The notes: generated by a model from the sequence alone, not told the origin. A DNA stretch of 64,000 bases from Cladocopium goreaui (GCA_947184155.2 CAMXCT020002668.1:776214-840213), one strand, 5' to 3'; positions 22,251-33,264 are shown, counted from the first letter of the stretch. Made by a program: numbers and translations.

Positions 22251-22310
22251 TACCCTCCGGTAATGACTAACATAGCTATTGAAGATGACCCATTGATAGT
22301 TGAACCGAAA
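22251..22310. mobile_element. Family A element, left half only
   Basis: TACCCTCCGGTAATGACTAAC.. gaagatgacccattgatag, then lost. Confidence 0.6.
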
Positions 22311-22450
22311 AAAATGATGGTGAAAATCTCCCAAACGGGGCCCAATGACCAGGTTTTTTCCCTTCTAAATCATCCATCTATATTGGGGTAGCCTTATTTT
22401 AGGACACCTCCATATTCAGATTTAATACATTTATCTTTTTCATATAATCT

Positions 22451-22560
22451 GGGTAAATTGTAACGACCTCACTGTTCTCCCTCACTGGAATCATGGTTAA
22501 TAAGGGAAATGATCCTCAAATGGCCGCAAGATTCAGGTTAGTGAAATATTACAATTTACC
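22451..22560. mobile_element. Family E TIR element
   Basis: Ends gggtaaattgtaacgacc and attacaatttacc; internal ctcactggaatcatggttaataagg and ggccgcaagattcagg. Second full copy at 30377-30491 and degenerate relatives at ~41636 and ~53508. Confidence 0.75.
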
Positions 22561-22659
22561 TAGATCCATTCACCAGCTATGTTACTATTTCCCAAGTGTA
22601 TTTTTGTTGGGTAAATTACGTATCCCATATATATATATATATTACTATACTTTACCCAG

Positions 22660-22805
22660 ATAGATGTTGTATGGCAGGAGCTGCCAAAGACCCTGAGCGC
22701 CGCGCGGCGCCTCAGCGCCTTTCTCCGGCGCTTCGTCGCGCCGCGCTTTCCGGCCCCGGCCACGGCGTCCGCGGTGACGCAGTTTGGGACCGTGGTGGCG
22801 CCTGG
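22660..22805 (+). CDS. Exon candidate, GC-rich
   Basis: Acceptor TACTTTACCCAG; phase 0 frame IDVVWQELPKTLSAARRLS.. ..QFGTVVAPG open to GTGTCG. About 70% GC against AT-rich flanks. An internal GTGACG could be the true donor for phase. Other frames are open but Arg/Pro-biased. Confidence 0.65.
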
Positions 22806-23607
22806 GTGTCGGAAAAACGGTGCCCAGGGGGTGTGTTTTAAGGGCAAAATGCCAGGAAAAAACATGCAAGAACCAGGGGAATTGAGGATTTAACATTGTT
22901 TTATGATGTTTTATGAGGGTTGGAAAAAACTGGTTCAAACTTGTTGTCGAAAAATATCAGCAACAGATATGTGTATTGGCAGACAAAATATGATGGGTAA
23001 AGCCACACACCATCGCACCATTATCTATGTACATACATACTTGAAAAAGGAGGTCGTTTGTTTTGTTGGTACCGTTTTTTTGCGTAATCAGACATTACCA
23101 GACCTAGTTTTACTGGTTTACTTAAAAGATGATTCAAGGTTTGGATTCACCAATAATTATTGCATCTGCATATGTGGTTTATGGATCATCCTGATTCCAT
23201 TGTGAGAACCAGCCCCGGTTGTACAACAATAGTAGTGCCGTGATTAAAACATCTTGTAAGGTTTTGTATAAACTATCACCACTTCCAAGGTTGGAATGTA
23301 TTGTCATTATTTATAATACTGTAGACTATCATTATTTATCAGGTATAGAATTTTCCATTTGCACTGGCCCCATGAAAATGCTATTTATTTGTCAACTACA
23401 TCCCCCTAGAATCCCACCCTTGTTCATCTTAAACACCACCCACATAGTTTCGTACTGGATTGGATCTCCACTATCTGAGACCATAAAAACGGGGTGTTTA
23501 ATATGAACGGAGGATTCAATCATGTTCACAACAAATTACTGTAACAATGCTGTTCATGATTCTTAAAACATACTGTTCAAAAATTTGCAATTTGCAATTG
23601 TGAGCAC

Positions 23608-23717
23608 ATATGGCAGTGTGTCAAAACCTTGTACCCCTGGTGAACATCAAAATAGCTGGTAAATGGATGTTCATTCCCCTAAAAATGGTATTAATAGGTA
23701 TTGACCCATACCCATAT
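23608..23717. mobile_element. Family C element, reverse orientation
   Basis: ggcagtgtgtcaaaaccttg.. gtaaatggatgttcattccc.. ggtattaataggtattgacc, the reverse complement of the copies at 52440 and 57237. Confidence 0.8.
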
Positions 23718-24003
23718 TTTTTTTAATTAAAACACCCATATCATATGGCTTTGTCTGAAAATAGGCTACCCCGGGTACCCCTAAATCCCATCATTGATCA
23801 TCATTTTCCGTAGTTGAAACGTGGCCATTTGAGGGGTGTACCACAATTCTCAGACCAAAAAACACAAAAAACCCTAGGATAAACTAACCATAACTAACCT
23901 AGATGTGGAAAACCTAATGTAGATGTGGAAAATCAAGCATTTGACGATTTTCCCATGGGGTTTTCCCCGTGGCTTCTCCACATCTAACAGAAAAACACCC
24001 CAG

Positions 24004-24133
24004 TTGCAGCGGCTCGTCCTTTTTTCGTCCAAGGTGCTGCAGCCTGCGATCGAGGCGAAGGCCCGGGGAAACGTATGGGATCCATGGAGTTGCCAACATG
24101 TCTTCAACCATACGTTCCATTGAGTACCCTCTG
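24004..24133 (+). CDS. Exon candidate ending at an introner-like element
   Basis: Acceptor AACACCCCAG. One frame (AAARPFFVQGAAACDRGEG.. ..YVPLSTL) is open to the element's TG|GTGAAC; another (LQRLVLFSSKVLQPAIEAKA..) is open to a TGA 4 bp before the element. Both look like protein. Confidence 0.55.
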
Positions 24134-24228
24134 GTGAACTAACATAGCAATGGAAAATGGCTATTTATAGTGGATTTTCCCATTAAGAATGGTGATTTTC
24201 CATTGCTATGTTAGTTCACCAGAGGGTA
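24125..24228. mobile_element. Family A TIR element, intact
   Basis: 104 bp with near-perfect 40 bp inverted ends (TACCCTCTGGTGAACTAAC, tagcaatggaaaatgg / ttttccattgcta). Confidence 0.9.
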
Positions 24229-24267
24229 TTTGATTGATGAACCTTGAATGACTTTTCACCTTCGACA

Positions 24268-24392
24268 TACTGGTTGGTGGTTTGCTGGAACCATGGAATG
24301 GATTATGACTTTCCCATTAAAAATGGGAATTTCGTTATCCCAAGTGAAGAACTCCATCATTTTTCACAGGGGCAGGTTGAAACCAACAACCA
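24268..24392. mobile_element. Family D TIR element
   Basis: Ends tactggttggtggtttg and aaaccaacaaccagg; internal gaactccatcatttttcacagggg. Termini read CTG|GTTGG...CAACCAG, so it could also supply splice sites. Confidence 0.7.
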
Positions 24393-24436
24393 GGTCATAT
24401 TCTATTTACTTCAGGATGATTCTCGATGTAATATAG

Positions 24437-24656
24437 ATGAGTAGCTAGATAGATAGATAGATAAAGAGATAGATGGATGGATAGATAGATAGATGGATGG
24501 ATGGATGGATATATATATAGATAGATAGATGGATGGATGGATCGATAGATAGATAGATGGATAAATAGACTGATAGATGGATGGATAGATAGATAGATAG
24601 ACAGACAGATAGATAGATAGATAGGTAGATAGGTAGGTAGGTAGGTAGGTAGGTAG
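24437..24656. repeat. (GATA/GATG)n microsatellite
   Basis: agatagatagatggatgg units ending in (aggt)n. Confidence 0.95.
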
Positions 24657-24762
24657 TTTTAGCAGGAAAAACAACGTCTTGTCGTTTTTGGGGTTGGCAC
24701 ACTTTGACGAATGAAGGACATACCATTTCTCCAAAAGTCAAAAGAAGAAGAGTTTCATCAGT

Positions 24763-24878
24763 AATTTAACATATAGCTATAGAAAATCACCATGCTATTT
24801 AAGTTCGGTAAACCATCTATTTCTATGGGCCATCGAAAAACCAGTTCGCAAACTGTAAACGTTTACCAGGCCGGGTAG
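24763..24878. mobile_element. Family A element, degenerate left end
   Basis: Left end cagtaatttaacatatagc, right end aaacgtttaccaggccgggta (GGCC variant). Exon-like sequence begins at its right end. Confidence 0.65.
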
Positions 24879-24966
24879 TTATCTCCTGGAGGTTTCCCGA
24901 GTGGTCTTCATTGTGGATGATAGCGTCACTGCCATGTACCCGGGAGAAGATGATGCAGGCTGCCGT
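24870..24966 (+). CDS. Exon candidate starting at an introner-like element
   Basis: From the element's ACCAG the frame PGSYLLEVSRVVFIVDDSVT AMYPGEDDAG.. is open to a TAG near 24980; a GC donor (G|GCTAGG or G|GCTGCC) would be needed. A second frame is open far longer (to 25339) but becomes Met/Phe-rich. Confidence 0.45.
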
Positions 24967-25137
24967 ACGGAAAATGGCTAGGATCATGGCGATATTCCGA
25001 CCAGAAATTGACCAGAAATGGATGATGTTTTTTTCCCCAAAGAACATCAATGATGGGGCTATGATTTGGTGGATGAGAATGGGTTTTAATTTTAATGGGA
25101 TTGAGAGCAATGAAGAAAGCCACAACGAAAGCACCAG

Positions 25138-25223
25138 GGTTGGAGGGTGTTCAGCATGGCGCACAGGGCTTCGGCGACATCCGGACGCAGAGTTGTTCCC
25201 TGGACCAATGGACCAAGAAACAG
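25138..25223 (+). CDS. Exon candidate
   Basis: After GAAAGCACCAG; frame LEGVQHGAQGFGDIRTQSC.. ..DQWTKKQ ends in phase 0 at CAG|GTGTGG, and joins in frame to the next exon. Confidence 0.5.
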
Positions 25224-25511
25224 GTGTGGAAAATGATGGCAAACACAAAAAAAACACCATCAACCATGCCCAACCCATGAGCACTAACCAGCACTTGGGC
25301 ACTTGGATGATGTTTTTTCTAGGCCAACATAGGGTCTGAATCATCGGAATATCATCGGAATCAGCTGGCGACAATGGCCAACCAGATCCGGTTAATGGTT
25401 ACTGGTACTGGGACAGATCCTCACTGGCCAAACACATCCCCTGGTTTTTGTTGGTTCCTGGTGATACTCAAGTTTGACCATGTCCTGCATGTTCTCTGTT
25501 CAATCTAGCAG

Positions 25512-25601
25512 GATGAAGGCTTCAAGTGGGACCTCAATCGGGAATGGCTCAAGACTTGCGGAACTTCTTTTTTGAGGATGAACATCCACAACTACCCTCT
25601 G
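25512..25601 (+). CDS. Exon candidate ending at an introner-like element
   Basis: Acceptor AATCTAGCAG; frame DEGFKWDLNREWLKTCG.. is open for 30 codons to CTG|GTAAAT. The last ~30 bp (ttttgaggatgaacatccac) resemble family C, so the true exon may end earlier. Confidence 0.5.
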
Positions 25602-25696
25602 GTAAATTAACATAGCTATGGAAAATCACCATTTTTAATGGGAAAATCCACTATTAATGGCCATTTTCAATAGCTACGTTTGATTACCAGAGGGTA
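25593..25696. mobile_element. Family A TIR element, intact
   Basis: TACCCTCTGGTAAATTAAC.. tacgtttgattaccagagggta; interior ccatttttaatggg / ctattaatggcc. Confidence 0.9.
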
Positions 25697-25942
25697 GCAG
25701 CTCCAACATGACGTGAAAGCCACACCTTCCAAGGTGAATCGATCCAGACGCCCACCTGTGAGACTCATGTGATGAGCAAGTCGCGTACAGACACAATCCC
25801 CTTCTTTTGCTTCACTATCCACTCTATGTACGTATATGATATATTTCTTACTTGATATTCGTACAGATACAATGTAGATTTGGGAGGTTCGCCTACCATG
25901 ATCTTCTGTAGGCAAATTGTCAAGTATATATTCTAAAAACAG

Positions 25943-26150
25943 TGGCAACTGCCACGGCCAAAAGGTTAAAGTGCCACACAGAAAGGGCTGAACTGCCACA
26001 TAGAAAGGGCTGAACTGCCACACAGAAAGGGTTGAACTGCCACACAGAAAGGGCCAAACTGCCACAGCCAAAAGATTGAAATACCAGTCAGAAAGGGCAG
26101 AACTGCCACGGCCAAAAGGTTGAAGTGCTAAACAAAAAGGGCTGAAATAA
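25943..26150. repeat. 22 bp tandem repeat
   Basis: About nine copies of aactgccacacagaaagggctg, with a variant carrying ggccaaaaggttgaa. 22 bp cycles frames. Confidence 0.9.
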
Positions 26151-26407
26151 TTAATCTATAGTATAGATACATATAATATGTATTATATATAGATACTGTG
26201 AAATGATTACTATATTATGGTGGAATTTGGTTTCTTCAAACTGGCTTCAGACTGAATGTATATAACATTGTGTAACAGTCATAGTATACAATGTAAGTGT
26301 ACATACAGTGCACACAGCAATAGCTTGAAAGTTTGATCACTGACGATTCTTCCATGCGCATGCCGCAAGCTGTCTTTTTTCTCTCTTCCCCCTTGTCTCT
26401 AGTTCAG

Positions 26408-26528
26408 GTAGGTCCCAGGTAGGTCTTGAACTGCCCCGCCACTGTCTCATCCATCTTCATGTTGAGCAACTTCTTGGAAAGACACCCGGAAGCCACCCAG
26501 CTTCTGACAATTTCTGCACAGAGGGGGG
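26408..26528 (+). CDS. Exon candidate, strand uncertain
   Basis: A long pyrimidine tract (ttttttctctcttcccccttgtctc) precedes AGTTCAG on the + strand; the open frame reads QVGLELPRHCLIHLHVEQLLG... On the - strand CTCTGTGCAG precedes AEIVRSWVASGCLSKKLL.. to a stop at 26406. The + strand is preferred because neighbours are +. Confidence 0.4.
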
Positions 26529-26766
26529 GTCAGTATCATGCTAGACGGTCCAGCCAAATGTAGATTGATGGATAGATGGATGAACGGATGGTAGGTTGTC
26601 CGTAGATGGACAGATAGATAGACCGATAGATGAATTTGTTGATCTATCTATATAACTGTAGTTATAATGATATATATATATATGTATATATATAGACAAT
26701 CCACATATTTCCTGCACTTTCTGGTGCCATCTCCCCATTTGTTGTCCTTCCGATCGCCGTGCCAAG

Positions 26767-26836
26767 GTGCGGATACTTGCTGGCCAAGGAGGGGGTCCTC
26801 GCGGCTCGGCCCATGAAATGGGACATGGATGGACAT
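26767..26836 (+). CDS. Exon candidate
   Basis: Pyrimidine-rich lead and GTGCCAAG acceptor; frame CGYLLAKEGVLAARPMKWDMDGH to GTGTTT. The frame is open upstream too (AISPFVVLPIAVPR..), so the start is unsure. Confidence 0.4.
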
Positions 26837-27124
26837 GTGTTTTACACCTGAAATATGACATAATTTGGTCTTAATCAAGGCCTACTATAGGGGGGGGCTA
26901 GGGTGGGAGGGGTTAGCCTTCTGTGAAAATTTCTGATGTTTTTTTCATGTCCTGAAATATGACATTTTGACATATTTCTATCTATTTTTAATGGTCTAGC
27001 AATGAAATCCTGTTAAATATGTCCTTCAATCATCTGAAAAAAACCACATCACAGAATCCTGTGGGATGACTATGGCCTCAGCCTCCGGCATTCCGCCGAC
27101 CCTCTGGCCTTTGGCTTTTTGGAC

Positions 27125-27470
27125 CAAAGCAGGGGTTGTGTAAAGCTGGTTGGTGTAAAAGGTGGTTTGCGTCAAAGGTGCTTTGTCTAAAAATTGGTTT
27201 GTGTAAAAGCTGATTTGTGTAAAAGCTGGTTTGTAAAAGTTGGTTGGTGCAAAACGTGCTTTGTGTAAAAGCCGGTCGGTCGAAAAGTTGCTTTGCGTAG
27301 AAGCTGGTGCGTGCAAAAGCTCGTTTGTGTAAGAGCTGGTTGGTGTAAAAGGTGGTTTGTGGAAAAGCGAGTTTGTGCAAAAGCTCGCTTGTGTAAAAGT
27401 GGGCTTCTGGAAAAAGTGCTTGGTGTAAAAGAGTGTTTGTGTAAAAGCTGGTTGGTGCAAAACTCCGAAA
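27125..27470. repeat. 16 bp tandem repeat
   Basis: About 21 copies of tttgtgtaaaagctgg with drift. Because 16 is not a multiple of three and the - strand unit lacks stops, all three - strand frames are open across it (112-171 codons, FYTNQLLHKPAFTQ-like). A coding role is not supported. Confidence 0.9.
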
Positions 27471-28121
27471 TCCGATGGTAGAAAGCACAATGTTTCCCTC
27501 CCCATTCCTGCACAAATCCACACATGAGGATTCATTTTCAAACTCCTTTATACATAATATAAAATGTGATTGGATTCTTGAAGCCCCACTGATTGATGAC
27601 AGATTGATGGCGCATAATATAATATGGCAAATATTGAATGAATGATGAAGGCAACTGATCGGAACTTACAGGAAACTATGGGACATAATATGTTTTTTTT
27701 TGGATAAGTATGGAAGTGGGAAATCACGCTTGGGAAATGATGGGACATTTGTGGGATGCGTATTGAACACTTATTTGACAATTACGGGATATGAGTGGAA
27801 ACGCTGGGTGATTATTTGGACGCTTATGGGACATAACATGGGAAATTATGTGAAAATTATTCGATGGGAAATCATAGGATATGGGAAATCATTGGGTAAT
27901 TGCGGGAAATCATGTGACAACTATTCTGGCAAATAGACCTGGGCATTCCCATTCACTGAAGAGAAACAGTCCCTGTATGTAAACAACATTTCCTATGATT
28001 TCCCAGAAATTATTCAAACCATGTTCAGAATTGCCCCGTCATTTCGAATAATTGCCGCAAAAACAACAAGATTATTGGAATTCTTCGCGCTCATCCCGTA
28101 TGGTTTCCATTAAATTTCCCA

Positions 28122-28237
28122 TACCCTCCGGTAATTTAACATAGTTATGGAACATTTAAGGAACATTTTAATTTTATACATGATACACCCAATAAACATG
28201 GTGATTTGCCATAGTTACGTAAAATTACCGGAGGGTA
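28122..28237. mobile_element. Family A TIR element, CCGG variant
   Basis: TACCCTCCGGTAATTTAAC.. cgtaaaattaccggagggta; the interior differs from other copies (attttatacatgatacaccc). Confidence 0.8.
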
Positions 28238-28287
28238 AGTAATCGTCCCACGATTTCCAACTCCAAAGTCGTTCCCGTTTTTCTAAG

Positions 28288-28376
28288 GTCCTACGGCTTT
28301 GGTTTGATGAGGTGGGAGCGATATGTGCGGAGGATGCAGGCACGCGACAAAGGGCGAGCTGGACACCATGCTTTAT
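28288..28376 (+). CDS. Exon candidate
   Basis: Acceptor CCCGTTTTTCTAAG, then a GC-richer block. Open frames include SYGFGLMRWERYVRRMQARDK.. and VLRLWFDEVGAICAEDAG... The donor is not obvious (G|GTTCAT). Confidence 0.4.
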
Positions 28377-28409
28377 GGTTCATGGTTGTTAGCGTCTATA
28401 TATATATTA

Positions 28410-28548
28410 TCAATCAATCAATCCATCAATCAATCAATCCATCAATCAATCAATCCATCAATCAATCAATCAATCCATCAATCAATCAATCAATCCATCA
28501 ATCAATCAATCAATCAACCAATCTATCTATCAATCAATCAATCAATCA
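28410..28548. repeat. (CAAT)n microsatellite
   Basis: caatcaatccat units; gives Asn/Gln/Ser-rich spurious frames. Confidence 0.95.
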
Positions 28549-28749
28549 ACCAACTATAAAATATAATAAGTTATAGCTGGATATAGCTGGATATCGAAAA
28601 AATGATGGCTTTAGATTTTTTCCCATCCGTTCATACGGGCCCCACCCTCCATTCTATGGAAGTATCACCTCTAGGGAACCCCCTTTGGATTTAGCACTCA
28701 AAAACAATGGCTTCAAATGGGGCATCCAATCCAATGAACATCATAGTAA

Positions 28750-28858
28750 AATCAATGGCCATGTAAGGCCTAAATTTCAGGGAATATCCCCACAAAATAT
28801 GGCCAGAAATATGGTACGGTACCTCGAATTTAGGATCCTGGAATTCCCATTGATAAAA
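28750..28858. mobile_element. Family B TIR element
   Basis: tcaatggccatgtaaggcc.. atatccccacaaaatatggcc.. ggatcctggaattcccattga. Related copies at 48371, 53379, 54699, 56958 and 62851. Confidence 0.75.
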
Positions 28859-29061
28859 GGAACCAAACATGTGGTTTTGATTTCCAATACAGTGATGGAG
28901 CTGCTTGGAAAATCTGAACACTTAGAGTTTTGTTCCTCTAATACAAATCCATGGACACGTGGTCTTTGAATGCTTTGGGGTCAGAAGATGTTTGGTTCCA
29001 GAATTGTAAAAAAGGGGTTTTTGAAATGTTTTGAAGGTTTGTTTTGTTTTCCATTTTGCTG

Positions 29062-29145
29062 TACCCTGTAGCAATTTAACATAGCTATGAAAACTCACCA
29101 ATTTTAATGAGTAATCCATCTATAATGGACAACTTTCAATACCGG
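29062..29145. mobile_element. Family A element, decayed
   Basis: TACCCTGTAGCAATTTAACATAGC, right end lost. Confidence 0.55.
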
Positions 29146-30376
29146 AATGGTTGGTGGGAAATCCAGCAGTTGTGAAATTTCTCACGAGCCCCACCCAAAG
29201 TTGGACGTGGGATCCCTACAGATTCTTCGGAGGATTTACGGCGTTTGGCCAACCGGAACCGTGGCCACTTTCGACCCAAACGTCGCTCGACGTTTGGTAT
29301 TGATGAATCGATGAAAACCCGGTGGAAATTCTTCGACTTTCCTGAAGATTCGGTGCACATCTCTTTTTCATGTGTCTTTTCCCCAAGAGCAGACTGGATT
29401 CCTTGGCTGAAGCGTGGCTTTTTGTGGATGCATCTCCCCAATTTCGCCATCTGGCTATGAGTTCACTTTGCTATAAGAGGTTTTGATCATTTTGATCCAT
29501 CCCCATGTTTTTTTTCAAGTTGGTTACCACATGTTACAACTGTGATTAGGAAGAAATCCGAAAAATCACCTTGGATGGTTCAAACCCTATAAATAACATT
29601 AAATAATGGGATAAATCGGATAAACCACCTATGAACTGGTGCAGGATTTCTTCCATCCACCGTAGTTAACTAGTTTTAACCCCGAATTCGCATCCCCGTT
29701 TTGTCATGAGTACCCTGGTACCCTGGCTTTGACCCAAAATAGTTGCTAGTGATGGATGTTTCTCAAAAATCGTGAAACCTATTTAACCCTAAAGAATATT
29801 ATAAGTATAACCCCTAAATATATTCATTTAGCCCCGTTTATTATTTCAACCTATTTATAATAATATAATGATATTTAACTGTTTATCCTCAAAACTACAA
29901 GCAAATAATATAATGGGTGAGGCCTATTTAACTTTGGTTATAGTCACCGTGATCACCGTAAACCCAACGGTTCACATCTAAAGGTTCAAAGATTTTGGGT
30001 GGTGGGTTTTGATCAAAATCCCACTTGAGCAGTGTTCAAAAAACGTTGATGTAGGGGGTTATACCAGATATGTCCCATATTTTTTGGATTTTCATCCATC
30101 CATGACCTGAGAATCGACCAGTAAAATCTGCTTGGTGCTTTGATCATTTGTTATTTTCAACCCTTGGGGATGATAATCCTTGCTGACTAGTATTCTTCAG
30201 ATAGGTTGAAACCACCGTGGCAGCCTGGCATGACAGCAAATGTTGAAGGCCCCAGCAATGTTAATCCCTAATATCTCCCACTTGTAGCAAATGACATTGT
30301 TAAGTACATTATCCTTATATGGGCTTGGGTCAAAACCTATGGAATTACCATATTTTGGGGGAATTACCATCCATCT
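29146..30376. other. Mostly non-coding; one open block at ~29215-29460
   Basis: Around 29222-29460 a + frame (SSEDLRRLANRNRGHFRPKR..) is open to TGA after CTACAG, and a - frame of 104 codons overlaps it; neither has convincing splice ends. From 29460 on only AT-rich sequence is seen. Confidence 0.35.
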
Positions 30377-30491
30377 GGGCAAATTATAACGACCGAACCC
30401 TGTTCTCCCTCACTGGAATCATCGTTAATAAGGGAAATCATCCCCAGCCATGGCCGCAAGATTCAGGTTAGTGAATTATTATAATTTACCC
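30377..30491. mobile_element. Family E TIR element
   Basis: gggcaaattataacgacc.. ctcactggaatcatcg.. ggccgcaagattcagg.. attataatttaccc. A tail piece (agatccattcaccagcta..) recurs at 30604 and 22562. Confidence 0.75.
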
Positions 30492-30666
30492 ATATATATA
30501 TATATATAAATAAGACTATATAAGATGTAGGTACATGTAGGAAATATTATGGAAGATCATCATGAACATCATCCATAACTACTGGATTATTATAATTTAC
30601 CCAGATCCATTCACCAGCTATATTACTATATCCCAAGTGTATTTTTAAGTTGGGATCCCCAGCCAG

Positions 30667-30738
30667 GTCCGCAGGGCAATGCTCAGCATCCAGCAATTAC
30701 TGCCACTTGGGGTCAACGGCGGAGCGCGAAAAAAAACG
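30667..30738 (+). CDS. Exon candidate, 24 codons
   Basis: Acceptor ATCCCCAGCCAG, consensus donor GTGAGT; phase 0: VRRAMLSIQQLLPLGVNGGA... Helical. Confidence 0.65.
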
Positions 30739-31183
30739 GTGAGTTGACTGAAGTCTGAGGGTTAACCCATCTCTAAGCCTTGGATTTTGAGAAGTTTGGT
30801 TGAATTTGGTACCTGGTTGGTAGTCAGTCCTGGAAAAGATGCACAGAAAAGCCTGATTTTACCCCTAGTTTGGATAAGAAATTGTCCTTATCTGTATCTT
30901 TTCCGATAAATGATGGTCAGTTTTCCGCGGTTGACGTTCCGTAAAAAGAGCGAAAGGTGTACAGGAGCCACCACTAGATGGTTTAAGGTAAAATACAACA
31001 AACAATCCAAGGGTGGTAAACCCAAGAATAAACCATACCCAATAGCAACAGACCGTCAATAAATTGGGAGGTTCATCTAATCACGATTTTATCTTTCTTG
31101 GAACTCGTGTAATCATGTAAAACCTTCGGTACAAGACAAATGTAGACCTTTTCTCACCGGTTAACTTGGATGATACAGGTATA

Positions 31184-31292
31184 TACCCTCTGGTTATGAC
31201 TAACATAGCCATGGAAAATCACCATGCTATTAATAGGTAAACCATCTATAAATGGGCCACTTTCCATGGCTATGTTAAATAACCAGAGGGTA
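31184..31292. mobile_element. Family A TIR element, intact
   Basis: TACCCTCTGGTTATGACTAAC.. catggctatgttaaataaccagagggta. Flanks AT-rich, no exon contact seen. Confidence 0.85.
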
Positions 31293-31726
31293 AGTCAGCC
31301 ATGGCTATCCTAAGAATGTTGGAACCAACGCAGCATGGGTGCGAATCTAGATGTGTAGGCCTCCAAATTGGATGCCTTCAAAGCTCCAGCCCCAGCACAT
31401 AAAAACTCCCGTCCCCTTTTTAAAAGCACTCCCCAGAAAACCCTGGTATAGAAATGGGTCACAAAAAAACAGGACACTCAATATTATACTGTATCGGCCT
31501 TTATATCTCCATTTCATGATAGTTAAACCATATTAAACTCTAATTCTTGATGGTGAACCCAATCTTTGAGGGCTGCATCTCCGTGATTGAAGGTTTTATC
31601 ACCATTTTTGATGGTAAAATACAATCGTTTGATGGCTGTATAAACATCCAAGTTCTGAATAGTTATATGAATGACAATTTTGATGTGGGGATGCGGGTTT
31701 TACCACTTCCAAGGTTGAGAGTGCAG

Positions 31727-31788
31727 AGCCTCCGCCCTTCGCGAGCACTTTGGCGATGAACTGACATGGTTTGGAATTTCTGCTGTTG
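31727..31788 (+). CDS. Exon candidate with long open extension
   Basis: After GAGAGTGCAG the frame ASALREHFGDELTWFGISAV is open to GTAGTT and beyond it to 31960 (..GKATGHGVCYHHHFFDLDQ..). - strand frames of 141 and 118 codons overlap and cannot be excluded. Confidence 0.45.
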
Positions 31789-32216
31789 GTAGTTCAATTT
31801 TTGTGGGGAAAGCCACAGGTCATGGAGTTTGCTACCATCACCATTTCTTCGATCTCGACCAAAATTATTTTCCTTTGAACCATCCCAGAATTGGTTTGAT
31901 GGAACATGTGCTGGACCCCCTATGGCCCTATGGATCCATAACATCAATTCCCGACCAGTGAAGCCACCCTGAGGTTGGCTGCTGGGGGTCATACCCGAAC
32001 TCGCACAGAGACTGAAAATGGTGCAAGGGGAACCCGGTGGGGTGATGCAAGAGAGGCGACCAATCCCCAGGGGGCGCTGAAAAACCAACCAGCAGACCGC
32101 ACAAAGATGCCCTGTGTGGAGTAAGATTTTTTTTTTTTAAACAGCAGAATTGGGCAATCTCCAATAGGATCATTTTTTCCGGCATTTCATTCATTCTGAT
32201 CATCAGCTGGCAGCCC

Positions 32217-32297
32217 CCGGCCAGAGCGAGCGCTTGCGCAGTCAGCGGCAGCGGCGTTGTCAGGACGGCTGTCTTTAGCGCCAATGGACGAGCACCG
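32217..32297 (+). CDS. Exon candidate
   Basis: Acceptor TCTGATCATCAG, donor GTGACG. Two plausible frames: WQPPARASACAVSGSGVVR.. (phase-matched to the next exon) and GSPRPERALAQSAAAALSG.... Confidence 0.5.
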
Positions 32298-32635
32298 GTG
32301 ACGATGTTTTTTTTTTTGTGAAACCATGATTTTCAAGGCAATCAAAGGAGTGTTTGTGTTTTGCATGAAGGGTTTATTGTTTAATTTAACACCTGTTTAT
32401 TGTTGGGATCGGCACTGCTTTCGTCATATATGATTGCGTAAAATTGAAACATATATTCCATATCAAATTCATGTCCAATGAATTACGTCAACAATTCCTA
32501 TTGGACCTGGTACTTTTGTGGTAAACCCAATGCCATAAACTTCCAAGTTAGGAGGGTTTATACCACCCCCAAAAATGGGTGATGACTTGGGGATGGTTAA
32601 GAAACTGGCTGCTGCGTTTTGTTTGCACATCCCAG

Positions 32636-32730
32636 GAGCTACATCGCAGCGAAGCGGCGTTGCGACGGCTGTTGGAGGCGCTGTTGCATGATTTCTGGGG
32701 GGAGTGGATGGGGGCCCATGGGGGGTTGTT
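32636..32730 (+). CDS. Exon candidate, helical
   Basis: Acceptor TTTGCACATCCCAG; phase 0 ELHRSEAALRRLLEALLHD FWGEW... The end is uncertain because of the (TTG)n/T-tract that follows. A - strand ORF (161 codons) across this area is taken as a shadow. Confidence 0.5.
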
Positions 32731-33015
32731 GTTGTTGTTTTTTTTTTTTTAAATGGGGTTTGATGGGAAAATCATCTACACATGGGGATTTTTCTTGGGA
32801 TTTATGGGGATTTCTTCCTGGAATTTTCATGGTGAACTCATCAAGGGGAGATAATATAACACAGTTTAGAAGTGACCAGCTATACCCATAGGATCCATGT
32901 ATGCTATATATGGTAACATTTACCATCAATATACCCCAAATGTTAGCATATATACCATACATGGATCCTATGGGATATATAATCTCTCGTTTTCGTTGAT
33001 ATCCAACATCCCCAG

Positions 33016-33064
33016 AAGCCACGATGGATGTAGGGGATGAAACGACCAAAAATTGGGACCTGGG
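33016..33064 (+). CDS. Exon candidate, short
   Basis: Acceptor CAACATCCCCAG, consensus donor GTGAGT; reads ATMDVGDETTKNWDLG, ending in phase 2. Confidence 0.6.
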
Positions 33065-33155
33065 GTGAGTTCGATTAGGGGGCGAGAAGCAGTTTAGAGG
33101 TTTTTGTGGGGTGAAGAAACACATGGAAAAACAGGCGATGTCCTTAGTATTTCAG

Positions 33156-33264
33156 CGCAAAATGGGATCTTTCAAGAAACTGTCGGTTGAAACATCTGGC
33201 AGAAAAACATAGGCCTCTCAAAGGGTACCATGTGCCAGTTGTGCCTGGCCATATTCTCAAATAG
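33156..33264 (+). CDS. Exon candidate, possibly terminal
   Basis: Acceptor TCCTTAGTATTTCAG. In the phase set by the previous exon: GAKWDLSRNCRLKHLAEKHR.. to TAG at 33262. An internal CAT|GTGCCA (after 33229) would instead splice in phase 0 to the exon at 33463. Confidence 0.6.

Noticed and set aside
24823-25374. 183-codon - strand ORF
   Set aside because: It overlaps a family A element and + strand exon signals with good acceptors and donors; hydrophobic composition fits the complement of A/G-rich coding DNA.
27026-27541. Three overlapping - strand ORFs rich in FYTNQLLHK
   Set aside because: They arise from the 16 bp tandem array, which is open in every - strand frame.
32639-33124. 161-codon - strand ORF
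   Set aside because: It spans a + exon with CATCCCAG acceptor, a T-tract and AT-rich DNA; probably a shadow.
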